From Pseudoxanthomonas sp. PXM02 (GTDB lineage: Bacteria; Pseudomonadota; Gammaproteobacteria; Xanthomonadales; Xanthomonadaceae): a stretch of 64,000 nt of DNA. Positions 33,762 to 44,336 of the stretch are shown here, one piece after another (position 1 is the stretch's first letter; each line of letters opens with the position of its first letter). The translations under genes and the position numbers were made by a program. The stretch covers positions 434,001 to 498,000 of the forward strand of contig NZ_JACVAK010000002.1 in assembly GCF_014851805.1 (NCBI RefSeq). The letters are read 5' to 3'. The notes beneath the pieces are model-generated. The model was not told the DNA's origin and made no database searches. It was given only the letters and a program-made list of their open reading frames with translations.

Positions 33762-34808
33762 ATGAGTTACGCCAGTCCCGCCCTGAACCGCCTGCCCGAA
33801 CCGTCGCCGATCGACGGTTTCCCCCTGTCGTCCACGCAGGACGATGGTCCGCGCGCGCTGCGCGGCGAAGTGGTGGTGGAACTGTCGATGCGTCATGCCG
33901 GCACGCGTGCGGTGACGCTGCGCTACGAACTGCAGGGTCAGGCTGGCGCGCCGGTGGTGTTCGTTGCCGGCGGCATTTCCGCGCATCGCCATCTGACGGC
34001 CAGCGACGTGTTTCCCGAAAGCGGCTGGTTGAACGAGCTGGTCGGCGCCGGCCGCGCGCTGGATCCGGCGCAGCGCCAGCTGCTCGCGTTCGATTTCATC
34101 GGTGCCGACGGTCGCCTCGACGCGCCGATCGATACTGCCGACCAGGCCGACGCCATCGCCAAGCTGCTGTCCGCACTGGGCATCGCGCGGCTGGACGCCT
34201 TCGTTGGCTATTCGTATGGCGCGCTGGTCGGTCTGCAGTTCGCCGTGCGCCATGCCGAGCGCCTGAAGAAGCTGGTCGCGGTCAGCGGGGCACATCGCGC
34301 GCACCCTTACGCTGCCGCCTGGCGTGCGCTACAACGCCGCGCCGTGACGCTTGGCCAGCTGCAATGCGCCGACGCGCAGGGCCTGTCGCTGGCACGTCAG
34401 TTCGCCATGCTCAGCTACCGCACGCCCGAAGAGTTCGGCGAGCGTTTCGACAGCGCGCCGGAGATCGTCAACGGCCGCGTGCGCGTGGCCGCCGAAGACT
34501 ACCTGGACGCCGCAGGTGCGCAATACGTCGCGCGCACGCCCGTCACCGCCTACGTGCGCCTGTCCGAGTCCATCGACCTGCACCGCGTCGATCCAGCCGA
34601 TGTCCGCGTGCCGACGCTGGTGGTCGCGGTGGAAGGCGATCGCCTGGTGCCGCTGTCCGATTCCGTCTCGCTGGTCGAAGGTCTCGCCACGCTGGGCCAG
34701 CTGCGCGTGCTGCGCTCGCCCTACGGCCACGACGCCTTCCTGAAAGAAACCGACCGCATCGATTCCATCCTCACCTCGGCCCTGCGCGCCGCCGGAGAAA
34801 CCGCATGA
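33762..34808 (+). CDS. metX: Homoserine O-acyltransferase (MetX-type alpha/beta hydrolase fold)
   Basis: 348 aa from the ATG at 33762, the first start after the riboswitch. It activates homoserine by O-acylation for methionine synthesis. Alpha/beta-hydrolase features: oxyanion-region VAGGISAHRHL near 68, nucleophile Ser151 in GYSYGALVG, catalytic His323 in YGHDAFL. It is shorter than enterobacterial MetA and unrelated to it. The GGISA form is reminiscent of Xanthomonadales MetX enzymes that use succinyl-CoA, so homoserine O-succinyltransferase activity is as likely as acetyl transfer. Start of a three-gene operon, overlapping metB by 4 nt. Confidence 0.85.
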   Translation: MSYASPALNRLPEPSPIDGFPLSSTQDDGPRALRGEVVVELSMRHAGTRAVTLRYELQGQAGAPVVFVAGGISAHRHLTASDVFPESGWLNELVGAGRALDPAQRQLLAFDFIGADGRLDAPIDTADQADAIAKLLSALGIARLDAFVGYSYGALVGLQFAVRHAERLKKLVAVSGAHRAHPYAAAWRALQRRAVTLGQLQCADAQGLSLARQFAMLSYRTPEEFGERFDSAPEIVNGRVRVAAEDYLDAAGAQYVARTPVTAYVRLSESIDLHRVDPADVRVPTLVVAVEGDRLVPLSDSVSLVEGLATLGQLRVLRSPYGHDAFLKETDRIDSILTSALRAAGETA

Positions 34809-36028
34809 GCAGCTTCATCCCCACCGACGCCGACGCGCCCTGTCGTCCCGCCACTGCCGCCGTGCGCGCCGGCATCGACCGCGACACCGCCTATGGCGCG
34901 GTGACGCCGCCGATCGTGCTGTCGTCGAACTTCAGCTTCGCCTGCTTCGCGCAGAAGCGCGAGTACGACTACACCCGCAGTGGCAATCCCACCCGCGACC
35001 TGCTGGCCGAGGCGCTGGCCGAACTGGAAGGCGGCGCCGGCGCCGTCATCACCGCGACCGGCATGGGCGCGATCACGCTGGTGCTGAATGCGCTGCTGGA
35101 ACCGGGCGACCGGCTGGTGGTACCGCACGACGCGTATGGCGGCAGCTGGCGCCTGTTCAACGCGCTGGCGAAGAAGGGCCACTTCGAGCTGATCACCGCC
35201 GACCTGACCGATCCGCGCTCGCTGGCCGACGCGCTGGCGCAGTCGCCGAAGCTGGTGCTGATCGAGACCCCGTCCAACCCGCTGCTGCGCATCACCGACC
35301 TGCGCTTCGTCATCGAGGCCGCGCACAAGGCCGGCGCGCGCACGGTAGTGGACAACACCTTCCTGTCGCCGGCCCTGCAGACGCCGATCGCCTTCGGCGC
35401 CGACATCGTCCTGCACTCCACCACCAAATACATCAATGGCCACAGCGACGTCGTCGGCGGCGCGGTGATCGCGCGCGATGCCGACACGCACCAGCAGCTG
35501 GTGTGGTGGGCGAATGCGCTGGGCCTGACCGGCTCGCCGTTCGACAGCTTCCTGACCCTGCGCGGCCTGCGCACGCTGGACGCGCGCCTGCGCGCGCACC
35601 AGGAAAACGCCAATGCCATCGCCGCGTTGCTGGACGCGCATCCGGTGGTGTCGAAGGTCTACTTCCCGGGCTTGGCCTCGCATCCGGGCCACGCCGTCGC
35701 CGCGCGCCAGCAGAAGGGCTTCGGCGCCATGCTGAGCGTCGAACTGGACGGCGGTGAGGAAGCGGTGCGCGCTTTCGTCGAAGGTCTGCGCTACTTCACT
35801 CTGGCCGAATCGCTGGGCGGCGTGGAAAGCCTGGTCGCGCACCCGGCCACCATGACGCATGCGGCGATGACGCCGGAAGCGCGCGCCAAGGCCGGCATCA
35901 CCGACGGCCTGCTGCGCCTGTCGGTCGGCATCGAGGCCACCGACGATCTGCTGGCCGATCTCACTGCCGCGCTGGCGCGTGCCGAAGCCGTCGCAACGGA
36001 GTCCAAACGCAAACTCGCTGACGCATGA
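34805..36028 (+). CDS. metB: Cystathionine gamma-synthase type PLP enzyme
   Basis: 407 aa. It replaces the acyl group of O-acylhomoserine with cysteine (cystathionine) or sulfide (homocysteine). It belongs to the Cys/Met metabolism PLP family: YDYTRSGNPTRDLLAEALA near residue 60, GMGAITLV near 90, DNTFLSPALQTPIAFGADI near 183 and the PLP-binding Lys208 in HSTTKYINGHSD; SLGGVESLVAHPATMTH near 340 is the substrate-side motif. Cystathionine gamma-synthase is favoured because the operon makes acylhomoserine, but O-acylhomoserine sulfhydrylase cannot be excluded. ATGA overlaps on both sides link it with metX and hom. Confidence 0.9.
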   Translation: MSSFIPTDADAPCRPATAAVRAGIDRDTAYGAVTPPIVLSSNFSFACFAQKREYDYTRSGNPTRDLLAEALAELEGGAGAVITATGMGAITLVLNALLEPGDRLVVPHDAYGGSWRLFNALAKKGHFELITADLTDPRSLADALAQSPKLVLIETPSNPLLRITDLRFVIEAAHKAGARTVVDNTFLSPALQTPIAFGADIVLHSTTKYINGHSDVVGGAVIARDADTHQQLVWWANALGLTGSPFDSFLTLRGLRTLDARLRAHQENANAIAALLDAHPVVSKVYFPGLASHPGHAVAARQQKGFGAMLSVELDGGEEAVRAFVEGLRYFTLAESLGGVESLVAHPATMTHAAMTPEARAKAGITDGLLRLSVGIEATDDLLADLTAALARAEAVATESKRKLADA

Positions 36029-37101
36029 GCACGGTCGTCCGACTCGCGACCACGCCGCGCAGCGCGTCGAAGCTGGCGCTGCTCGGCACCGGCGTGGTGG
36101 GGAGCGCCTTCGTTGCGCGTTACCAGCGGCTGCAGGCGCAGTCGTTGCCGGTCCCCACGCTTGCCTGGCTGGCCAACTCCCGCGCGCTCCATGCCTGCGG
36201 AAGCGAGGCGCAGCAGGCGCTGGAGGACGCCAACCAGGCGACTCCGCGCGACGCCGATCTGCCACCGTGGGCGGAGGGCGAAGCGCTGCGGGCCGGCGAT
36301 ATCGTGGTGGACGCGACCGCGAGCGAGAGCGTGGCCGACTGGCATGTGGAATGGTTGTCGCGCGGCGTGCACGTGGTGACGGCGAACAAGCTCGGCGTCG
36401 GCGGTGCCCTGCCGCGTGCGCAGGCGATCAGTCGGGCGCGTTCGGAGTCCGGCGCCCGCTACGGCGACGCCGCCACCGTCGGCGCGGGTCTGCCGCTGTT
36501 GAGCAGCCTGCGCGCGCTGGTCGCTGGCGGTGACCGCATCCACCGCGTCGAGGGCGTGCTGTCGGGTTCGCTGGCGTGGCTGTTCAACCACTACGACGGC
36601 ATGCGCGCGTTCTCAGGCTTTGTCCGTCAGGCGCGCCAGGCCGGCTACACCGAACCCGACCCGCGACTCGACCTGTCCGGTGAGGACGTGCGCCGCAAAC
36701 TGCTGATCCTCGCGCGCGCTGCGGGATTGCCGTTGCAGGCCGAGGACGTGCGCGTGGATTCGCTGGTGCCGGCGGAACTCGCTGCACTGCCGTTGCCCGC
36801 CCTCGACGCGGCCCTGTCGCAGCTCGATGCGCCGCTGGCGGCGCGATTCAAGGAGGCCTACCGCAACGGTGCACGACTGCGCTTCCTCGGCCGCTTCGAC
36901 AGCGAGCGCGCCAGTGTCGGCCTGCAGGCATTGCCGCTGGACCATCCGTTGTGCGGCGGTGGTGGTACCGACAACCGCGTGGCGATCTACAGCGATCGGT
37001 ATCCGGAACAGCCACTGGTCATCCAGGGACCCGGCGCCGGTGCCGAAGTCACGGCGGCCGCGTTGCTGGACGACGTGCTGGCGATCGGCGGGCGCGCGTA
37101 G
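36025..37101 (+). CDS. hom: Homoserine dehydrogenase
   Basis: 358 aa. It reduces aspartate semialdehyde to homoserine, the substrate of MetX. Rossmann motif LLGTGVVGSAFVARY near residue 18, the VVTANKLGVGG strand near 117, EGVLSGSLAWLFNHYDG near 175 and the catalytic-domain segment YTEPDPRLDLSGEDVRRKLLILAR near 205. There is no ACT regulatory domain at the C-terminus, so end-product control is expected to come from the SAM-I riboswitch upstream rather than allostery by threonine. It is a monofunctional enzyme, not fused to aspartokinase. Overlaps metB by 4 nt; the convergent hydrolase gene ends 18 nt further on. Confidence 0.9.
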   Translation: MSTVVRLATTPRSASKLALLGTGVVGSAFVARYQRLQAQSLPVPTLAWLANSRALHACGSEAQQALEDANQATPRDADLPPWAEGEALRAGDIVVDATASESVADWHVEWLSRGVHVVTANKLGVGGALPRAQAISRARSESGARYGDAATVGAGLPLLSSLRALVAGGDRIHRVEGVLSGSLAWLFNHYDGMRAFSGFVRQARQAGYTEPDPRLDLSGEDVRRKLLILARAAGLPLQAEDVRVDSLVPAELAALPLPALDAALSQLDAPLAARFKEAYRNGARLRFLGRFDSERASVGLQALPLDHPLCGGGGTDNRVAIYSDRYPEQPLVIQGPGAGAEVTAAALLDDVLAIGGRA

Positions 37102-37119
37102 CGCCTGCAACCCACCGCT

Positions 37120-38124
37120 TCAGCGCAACGCGTCGAGCAGGGCGGCGTTGAAGCGTGTGGAATCCTCGACCTGCGGCGAGTGGCCCAGGTCGGCGAACTC
37201 CACCAGCGTCGCTCCCGGGATCGCCGCCGCCGCGCGCTTGCCGAGCGAGGGATAGTCACCGAGGCGCTTTGCCAGTTCCGGCGCCGCCAGGTCCTTGCCG
37301 ATGGCGGTGCGGTCCTTCAGGCCGATGAACAGCGTGGTCGGCGTGGTGATCTTCGGCAGTTCGTAGACCACGGGCTGGTTGAACACCATGTCCGAGGTCA
37401 GCGCCTGGCTCCACGCAACCGCCTCGCGCCCGTCGCCGGCATACATGCCACCCAGCATCCGCACCCAGCGCTCGTACTCGGGTTTCCACGCGCCGCCGTA
37501 GTACACCGTGCGCTGGTAGTCGCGGATGCTGTCGAACGTGGTCTTCTGCTCGCGCTCGTTCCAGGCATCGATGCTCCGCCACGGCACGCCTTCCGCCTTC
37601 CAGTCCTCCAGTCCGATGGGATTGACCAGCATCAGGCGCTCGACCGACGCGGGGTGCTGCAGCGCATAACGCGCGGCCAGCATGCCGCCCATGGAATGGC
37701 CGACGATCACCGCGCGCTCGATACCCAGCGATGCCAGCAGCGCTCGGGTGTTACCCGCGAGTTGTGCGAATGAGTACTGGTAGCGCTGCGGCTTGCTCGA
37801 TTTGCAGAAGCCGATCTGGTCCGGCACGACCACGCGGTAACCCGCTGTGGACAACGCAGTGATCGCCGACTCCCAGGTGGCGGCACAGAAGTTCTTGCCG
37901 TGCAGCAACACGACGGTGCGGCCGTTCGGCGTGGCCGGCGCGATGTCGAGGTACGCCATTTCCAGCGGCTGCGCCTGCGAGGAGAAGGCGAACGTTCGCA
38001 CCGGATGCGGATAGTCGAAACCTTCGAGGCGTGCGCCGTAGCGGGGCAGGGATTCGGTCTGTGCCAGCGCGCTGGACGCCAGCAGCAGGGCGGATGCGGC
38101 CAGCAGCGATCGGGAGATCTTCAT
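37120..38124 (-). CDS. Secreted alpha/beta hydrolase
   Basis: 334 aa from the ATG at 38124, giving a clear signal peptide (ISRSLLAASALLLASSALA-QT). Alpha/beta-hydrolase features: VVLLHGKNFCAATWES near residue 70, nucleophile Ser in IVGHSMGGMLAARY near 143, and GHSPQVEDSTRFN near 315 with the catalytic His. Related to haloalkane-dehalogenase/epoxide-hydrolase-like and carboxylesterase enzymes; the Cys in KNFCAATW and LNPIGLEDW-like cap region do not give a substrate. Periplasmic or extracellular. It stands between the convergent hom gene and the sensor diguanylate cyclase, 55 nt downstream of the latter. Confidence 0.85.
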   Translation of the reverse strand: MKISRSLLAASALLLASSALAQTESLPRYGARLEGFDYPHPVRTFAFSSQAQPLEMAYLDIAPATPNGRTVVLLHGKNFCAATWESAITALSTAGYRVVVPDQIGFCKSSKPQRYQYSFAQLAGNTRALLASLGIERAVIVGHSMGGMLAARYALQHPASVERLMLVNPIGLEDWKAEGVPWRSIDAWNEREQKTTFDSIRDYQRTVYYGGAWKPEYERWVRMLGGMYAGDGREAVAWSQALTSDMVFNQPVVYELPKITTPTTLFIGLKDRTAIGKDLAAPELAKRLGDYPSLGKRAAAAIPGATLVEFADLGHSPQVEDSTRFNAALLDALR

Positions 38125-38179
38125 GAGACGGTCTCGGCGACGTGGCGGGCCAGCGTACCGCGGATACGTGGCAGGGTCG

Positions 38180-41100
38180 TTAGACCTTCGGTGAAGGTGG
38201 CGCCGGTGTCGCCGCAGGATGATGCGGGCCACGCAGCGCCAGATGGCCGCTGCGGACGAGGTCGCCGGGATCGCGCCGCACCTGGTCCGGATCGAGCGAT
38301 GGCAGCGGCAACGCGGTGGCTTCGTAGAGCGCCCAGCCGTTGCGGCCATGCGCCTTGACCTCGTACAGCGCACGGTCCGCGAGCGAGACCAGTTGTTCCC
38401 ATCCGAGCAGGTCGGGCGCACTGGGGAACGGCGGATAGCCCACCAGTCCCAGTGAGGCCGTCACCTGCAGCGATACGCCGGCGACATCGACCGGCTCGGT
38501 CGCGATCGCGGTGCAGATGCGGCGGCCGAGCGCATGCAGTTCGTGTCGCGGCATCGGCCGGAACACCATCAGGAATTCCTCGCCGCCCCAGCGGATCACA
38601 TAGTCGCCGTCGCGCGACAGCGTGCGCAGGCGGTGCGCCACCGTCTGCAGCACATGGTCACCCGCCTGGTGACCGTGGCCGTCGTTGATCGACTTGAAGT
38701 GGTCGATGTCGAGCAGCGCGAACGCCAGCACGTCTACGCCCGCGGCGAAGCCGGGATTGCGCTGGTAATAGGCGATGTCCGCGGGCAACTGACGGGTCAG
38801 GTAGCGGCGATTGTGCAGGCCGGTCAGCGGATCGGTAAGGCTGATCGCTTCCAGTTGCCGGTTGGCCTGCTGCAGGTCGCGCGTGCGCTGCTCGACCAGG
38901 CGCTCCAGCGCGATGTTGCGGTTGTGGTGGCGCCGCAGGACCCAACGGTTGGACAGCAGCACCAGGATCCCCAAAGCGAAGGCCAGTAGCACGTAGAACC
39001 AGGGGCTTTCGTAGAAGTACGGCGCGATCGCGAACGCTTGCGTGGCCGCGGTGCGGCCGGATACGCCGCTGTTGTTTGTGCCCAGCACCTCGAACACGTA
39101 GCGGCCCGCAGGAAGATTGGTATAGGTCGCGCTGCGCTGGTGCGGGTCGTCGAGCAGTTTCCACTCCTCGTCGTAGCCCTTCAGGCGATAGCGGATGTCG
39201 ATATGGTCCGACGCCTGGAAGCTGAGCGTGGTGAATTCGAAGCGCAGGTCGCGTGCGGCGCTCGGCAGCGTCCACTCCACTACGCGTTCCGCCGGCCGCC
39301 ACTGGCCCTGCACCTGCACGCGTTCGATCACCGACTCGGGCAGGTAGTCGTTGGCCAGCGACTGGTCGGTCGCCATGACCACCACGCCGTCGCGGGTCGG
39401 CAGCCACAGCGCGTTGTCGGCCATGAAGCCACGGCTGTTGCCGGCACCGTTGCAGCAGTCGCCCTTCTGGCCGCCATGACGGTCACCCCGTTCGTTGAGC
39501 AGCGTGCGGGCCGATATCCGGAAGGCCGGATTGTCAGCCGCATTGAGCAGGTCGGCGGTCGGCACCCGGTAGATGCCGCGCAGGCCGCCCACCCACAGGA
39601 AGCCGCTGGCGTCCTCGGCGAAGAAGAACGGTGCGTTCGCCGGAATGCCGCGCGCCTTGTCCAGGCGGGTCCAGCGATGGCCGTCGAACAGCAGCATCAT
39701 TTCTTCCGACAGCGCGCCGGCCAGCCATTGGCCGCCGGCGAGTTCGTGCAGGGAGACGATGTGCGGTGCATCCAGCCCGGTGCCGGTCAGCGGCAGCGCG
39801 ACCAGGTGCTCGTCGACGAATTCGTACAGGCCGCTCTGCGTACCGACCAGCAGCCGTCCGTCGCGCGTCTCCATCAGCACGCGCACGCGTACGTCGCGCA
39901 GGCCGGCGCGTTCGCCGTAGTGCTGCAGACGGTCATCGCCCTCCGTCCACCGGTACAGGCCGGTGCTGGTGGCGAACCACACCCGTCCCTGGCGGTCGCG
40001 GACAATGCCGTTCACCTGCGCGGTGTCCATTGCCGCCAGCATGCGCGGCCGCTGCACGCGGCCATCGCGATAGAGCGCGGCGCCGTCGCGAGTGCCGATC
40101 CAGGTCTGCCCGTTCTCGGGCAACAGGCTGTAGGCGGCCGGGTTGGGCAGCGCGCTGCCGGCGACCATCGTACGGAAGCGGCCGCCTTCCAGCACGCTCA
40201 CGCCATCGTCGCTGCCGACCCAGACACGTCCGTCAGGCGCCTGCGCGATGGACCAGAGCAAGGGTTGCTGCAGGCCTTCGGCACCGCTGTAGCGACGCGT
40301 CCAGCCGTTCCACGCGCGGCTGATGCCTTCGTTGTTGCTGCCCAGCCACAGGTTCGATTCGCGGTCTTCGTAGAAGGCGCGGATCTCCGCGAGGGGACCG
40401 TCGGCGGCGATCCTTTCGAGCAGATCGCCTTTCTGTAGCCGGTACAGGGTGTCGCGCGTGCTGACCCACAGGATGCCGTCGCGGTCCTGGTGCAGCGCCT
40501 GCACACCGCCGCTGACGGCGCCGACATCCGTGTCGCGCTGCCAGTGCGTGCCGTCGAGCACGAACAGGCCGGCATCGCAGCCGGCCCAGATGCGGCCGTC
40601 ATGGCGCGCCAGCGCGGTGACCGTGGCGAGCGACGCGCCGGCCGGCAGCTTGAAAACGCGTTCGCCCGCGCCATCGAAGACGTGCACGCGGCCGCGTGCC
40701 CCGATCCAGACGGTGCCGTTGTCTTCGACAAGCAGCGACAGTGCGCCGCCATCGCCGATCGGATGCAGGGTCTGCAGGCGGTCCGACACCACCACCATGA
40801 CGCCGCCATGCGTGGCGACCAGCAGGCGTCCGCGGATGTCGCGTGCCAGTGCACGCACGTCGACGACACCGGCGGCCTCGCCAGGCGCGACCGACAGGGT
40901 CTTCATGCGGTTGCCGTCGCGGACCGCCAGCCCTTGCGGGGTGCCGATCCACAGCCGGCCCTCGCGGTCGGTATGCAGGGCCTGGATCCAGGTGCTGGGC
41001 AGCTCCGGCGTGTTGTCCAGGTCGAAGTTGGTGAAGCGCACGCCGTCGAAGCGGCTCAGGCCGGCCTGGGTGCCGAACCAGAGATAGCCCGGCCTGTCCT

Positions 41101-41296
41101 GCGCGATGGCCAGCACGCTGAGCTGGGGCAGGCCCTGTTCCAGGCTCCAGTGGTTGCGCACGTAGTGATGGAACGACTTGGACGGGTCCAACGCCTGTGC
41201 GGACGGGCAAAGCAGTGCCATTCCGCCCAGCAGGGGCAGGCACCAGGCCGCCAGTCGGTGCCGCCAGGACAGGCGGCCGCGGCGGTTCTTGTCCAC
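38180..41296 (-). CDS. Sensor diguanylate cyclase with two-component-regulator propeller
   Basis: 1038 aa. Signal/anchor helix at ~15-35; residues ~40-630 form repeated Reg_prop propeller blades (GYLWFGTQAGLSRFDG, GRLWIGTPQGLAV, GRVWVGSDDGVSV and so on) ; Y_Y_Y domain at ~680-770 (IRYRLKGYDEEWK..TYTNLPAGRYVFEV); transmembrane helix ~780-800; then a GGDEF domain with the active-site GGEEF at 904-908. It senses something in the periplasm and makes cyclic di-GMP in the cytoplasm. The I-site RxxD cannot be placed with confidence. Divergent from a small XRE/TM gene, with palindromes between. Confidence 0.93.
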   Translation of the reverse strand: MDKNRRGRLSWRHRLAAWCLPLLGGMALLCPSAQALDPSKSFHHYVRNHWSLEQGLPQLSVLAIAQDRPGYLWFGTQAGLSRFDGVRFTNFDLDNTPELPSTWIQALHTDREGRLWIGTPQGLAVRDGNRMKTLSVAPGEAAGVVDVRALARDIRGRLLVATHGGVMVVVSDRLQTLHPIGDGGALSLLVEDNGTVWIGARGRVHVFDGAGERVFKLPAGASLATVTALARHDGRIWAGCDAGLFVLDGTHWQRDTDVGAVSGGVQALHQDRDGILWVSTRDTLYRLQKGDLLERIAADGPLAEIRAFYEDRESNLWLGSNNEGISRAWNGWTRRYSGAEGLQQPLLWSIAQAPDGRVWVGSDDGVSVLEGGRFRTMVAGSALPNPAAYSLLPENGQTWIGTRDGAALYRDGRVQRPRMLAAMDTAQVNGIVRDRQGRVWFATSTGLYRWTEGDDRLQHYGERAGLRDVRVRVLMETRDGRLLVGTQSGLYEFVDEHLVALPLTGTGLDAPHIVSLHELAGGQWLAGALSEEMMLLFDGHRWTRLDKARGIPANAPFFFAEDASGFLWVGGLRGIYRVPTADLLNAADNPAFRISARTLLNERGDRHGGQKGDCCNGAGNSRGFMADNALWLPTRDGVVVMATDQSLANDYLPESVIERVQVQGQWRPAERVVEWTLPSAARDLRFEFTTLSFQASDHIDIRYRLKGYDEEWKLLDDPHQRSATYTNLPAGRYVFEVLGTNNSGVSGRTAATQAFAIAPYFYESPWFYVLLAFALGILVLLSNRWVLRRHHNRNIALERLVEQRTRDLQQANRQLEAISLTDPLTGLHNRRYLTRQLPADIAYYQRNPGFAAGVDVLAFALLDIDHFKSINDGHGHQAGDHVLQTVAHRLRTLSRDGDYVIRWGGEEFLMVFRPMPRHELHALGRRICTAIATEPVDVAGVSLQVTASLGLVGYPPFPSAPDLLGWEQLVSLADRALYEVKAHGRNGWALYEATALPLPSLDPDQVRRDPGDLVRSGHLALRGPHHPAATPAPPSPKV

Positions 41297-41319
41297 GAGG
41301 TGGAACAGAACGCGTCTCC

Positions 41320-41385
41320 GGTAAGTCGGTTTACCAAAGTACGGTATCGGCGTAAGTCCGCGCGCCTAAAGGGCGAAGGCGCGCG
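41320..41385. promoter_or_regulatory. Two palindromes between the divergent diguanylate cyclase and XRE genes
   Basis: GGTAA (41320-41324) with TTACC (41331-41335) and CGCGCGCC (41359-41366) with GGCGCGCG (41378-41385) lie in the 181-bp region between the two start codons. Either could be an operator, possibly for the adjacent XRE protein; both are short and unproven. Confidence 0.3.
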
Positions 41386-41477
41386 TGTCGTGCCGCTGTC
41401 GCGTCCCTGTCGTGGCGGTCCGGCCGGCACGGAGGGAGGCTGGGACCGAACGTACACTGGCCGGGACAAGACCGACA

Positions 41478-41870
41478 ATGATGGACATGAAACTGAACGC
41501 CGAACGGATCCGCGCCCTGCGGGAACAGCGTGCCTGGTCGCAGGAGCACTTGGCGACGGTGGCCGGGTTGAGTACGCGGACGCTGCAGCGGATCGAAGCG
41601 GGCTCAGCCGCGACCCAGGAAACCTGTCTGGCGTTGGCGGCGGCATTGAACGTCACCGTGGACGACCTGACCGGAGCCTCGGCCGTGGACGGAAGTCGTG
41701 ATCGCCACTCAACCGGTGCGCTGGCGACCAGGCTGCCGACGTGGGTGGTGATGGCGATGCTGTTCGTGCTGCTGGTGGTCTGGTTCGGCTACACGATCGG
41801 CAAGGATGCCGCGTTGCGCGACAACCGTGCTGAAGCCGTCTGCGAACAGGACGCCACCGACTGTCGTTGA
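41478..41870 (+). CDS. Membrane-anchored XRE-type HTH protein
   Basis: 130 aa from the ATG at 41478 (41481 and 41487 are alternatives). N-terminal HTH (~5-62): NAERIRALREQRAWSQEHLATVAGLSTRTLQRIEAG, in two helices, with CLALAAALNVTVDDL. A single transmembrane helix (~90-108, VVMAMLFVLLVVWFGY) follows, then a short hydrophilic tail with two Cys. HTH proteins tethered to the membrane in this way can respond to envelope state or simply be sequestered. A broken copy of its 3' half lies 140 nt downstream. Divergent from the sensor diguanylate cyclase. Confidence 0.8.
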   Translation: MMDMKLNAERIRALREQRAWSQEHLATVAGLSTRTLQRIEAGSAATQETCLALAAALNVTVDDLTGASAVDGSRDRHSTGALATRLPTWVVMAMLFVLLVVWFGYTIGKDAALRDNRAEAVCEQDATDCR

Positions 41871-41920
41871 TGGATCGAGGTTGTAGCGCTCGCTGACCAC
41901 GGTTGTCGAAGTGGCCAGCG

Positions 41921-42007
41921 CATAGGTTGGGGTGAGCTTGCGAACCCCAACAACTTGGCGCTTAAGGATACCGAAGTTGGGGTTCACTTCGTTCACCCCA
42001 ACCTATG
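41921..42007. repeat. REPIN-like inverted repeat element
   Basis: 87 bp bounded by a perfect 15-bp inverted repeat, CATAGGTTGGGGTGA (41921-41935) and TCACCCCAACCTATG (41993-42007). Each end is itself a small hairpin (GGGGTGAGCTTGCGAACCCC at the left, GGGGTTCACTTCGTTCACCCC at the right, given in parts), the structure of two REPs facing each other. It sits between the intact XRE/TM gene and its truncated duplicate. Confidence 0.8.
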
Positions 42008-42183
42008 CACTAGCGACCAAGCTGCCGACGTAGGTGGTGATGGCGATGCTGTTCGTGCTGCTGGTGGTCTGGTTCGGCTACACGCTCGGCAAGGATCTCG
42101 CCGCGCGCGACAACGGATCACGCGCCGACTGCGTGCATGACGGGGTGGTCTGCGGCGCGCGTCGCCACGACGGCGACAGCTGA
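42008..42183 (+). pseudogene. Truncated duplicate of the XRE/TM gene 3' half
   Basis: The DNA from CTAGCGACCAAGCTGCCGACG to the GACAAC after the transmembrane segment repeats 41720-41823 of the intact gene with few changes. In frame, the Trp codon TGG before the transmembrane helix is TAG here, there is no HTH-coding part, and after the helix (VVMAMLFVLLVVWFGYTLGK) the tail diverges and ends at TGA 42183. I read it as the remnant of a tandem duplicate. Left of it is the REPIN element; the rest of the 41871-42224 gap shows nothing else. Confidence 0.7.
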
Positions 42184-42224
42184 ATCAGGTCCCGAAGCGT
42201 AGCGGCAGCGCTCTCAATCTGGGA

Positions 42225-42554
42225 TCAGCGGGTGTTGATTGGCGCAGAGGCGCCGCAATGGCAGCAACGACGTGCCCACAGGTTGCCGATGCGCAGTGGT
42301 CCGTAGACGAAGAAACGCTTACAGCATACGGGGCACAGAAACTTCGCAAGCCACAGCCCGTTGATCAGCCAAAGCGCGATCAATGCGAACGCTGCAATCG
42401 CGGCGGGATTGCCGGGGACCCTCAATGCATGCAGCGCCATGCCAAGCAGAGGCACGGCGGGCAGAAAGAGGATCAGGCCGCCCCACAACAGGGCTTTCCC
42501 GATGCGATAGGAGCGCCACGCTGTCGATGATGCGCTGGTGTGGTTATCGGTCAT
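42225..42554 (-). CDS. Small membrane protein with a cysteine-rich zinc-ribbon-like end
   Basis: 109 aa. Two hydrophobic helices at ~20-42 and ~52-70. The C-terminal part has CPVCCKR near residue 74 and CCHCG near 98, two Cys pairs spaced as in a zinc ribbon, on the same side as the C-terminus and so probably cytoplasmic. It starts 6 nt after the stop of sdaA, so it is likely co-transcribed with it. Not a family I can name, and no functional link with serine metabolism is evident. Confidence 0.65.
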   Translation of the reverse strand: MTDNHTSASSTAWRSYRIGKALLWGGLILFLPAVPLLGMALHALRVPGNPAAIAAFALIALWLINGLWLAKFLCPVCCKRFFVYGPLRIGNLWARRCCHCGASAPINTR

Positions 42555-42560
42555 GCCCGT

Positions 42561-43943
<1,383 letters not shown>

Positions 43944-44019
43944 GCTGCAAAAACCGCGGTCGAAAAAAGGCCGCTATTCTAAGCACGCCGACGCCCGACA
44001 CCCTTCACCCCCGACTGCG

Positions 44020-44247
44020 ATGTCCCTGATCCTGTACCAGCGCGACGACTGCCACCTGTGCGACCTGGCGCTCGATGTGCTCGCGAATGCCCGCATTCCC
44101 GAGTTCGAAAGCGTTTTCATCGATGGAGACGACAGCCTGGAGTCGCGCTACGGCATCCGCGTGCCGGTGCTGCATCGCAGCGACACCGGCGCGGAACTGG
44201 ACTGGCCGTTCGATGCCGACGGCGTTGCGGCGTTCCTGCACCCGTAA
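44020..44247 (+). CDS. Glutaredoxin-like small thiol protein
   Basis: 75 aa from the ATG at 44020. The N-terminal LYQRDDCHLCDLALDVL contains a CxxC active site (C11 and C14, CHLC) at the start of a thioredoxin-fold helix, and IRVPVLHRSDTG near residue 47 holds the cis-Pro. This matches the DUF836/glutaredoxin-like family of very short proteins. A thiol-disulfide or deglutathionylation role in the cytoplasm is likely. The next gene starts 89 nt downstream on the same strand. Confidence 0.85.
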   Translation: MSLILYQRDDCHLCDLALDVLANARIPEFESVFIDGDDSLESRYGIRVPVLHRSDTGAELDWPFDADGVAAFLHP

Positions 44248-44336
44248 AGCTGTCCGCCAGCGGAACGAAGGTTCGAGCGCGCGTCGGCGCCGTCGACCGT
44301 CACGCTAGGCTCGCCGCATCCAGGGTCGGGACTACG

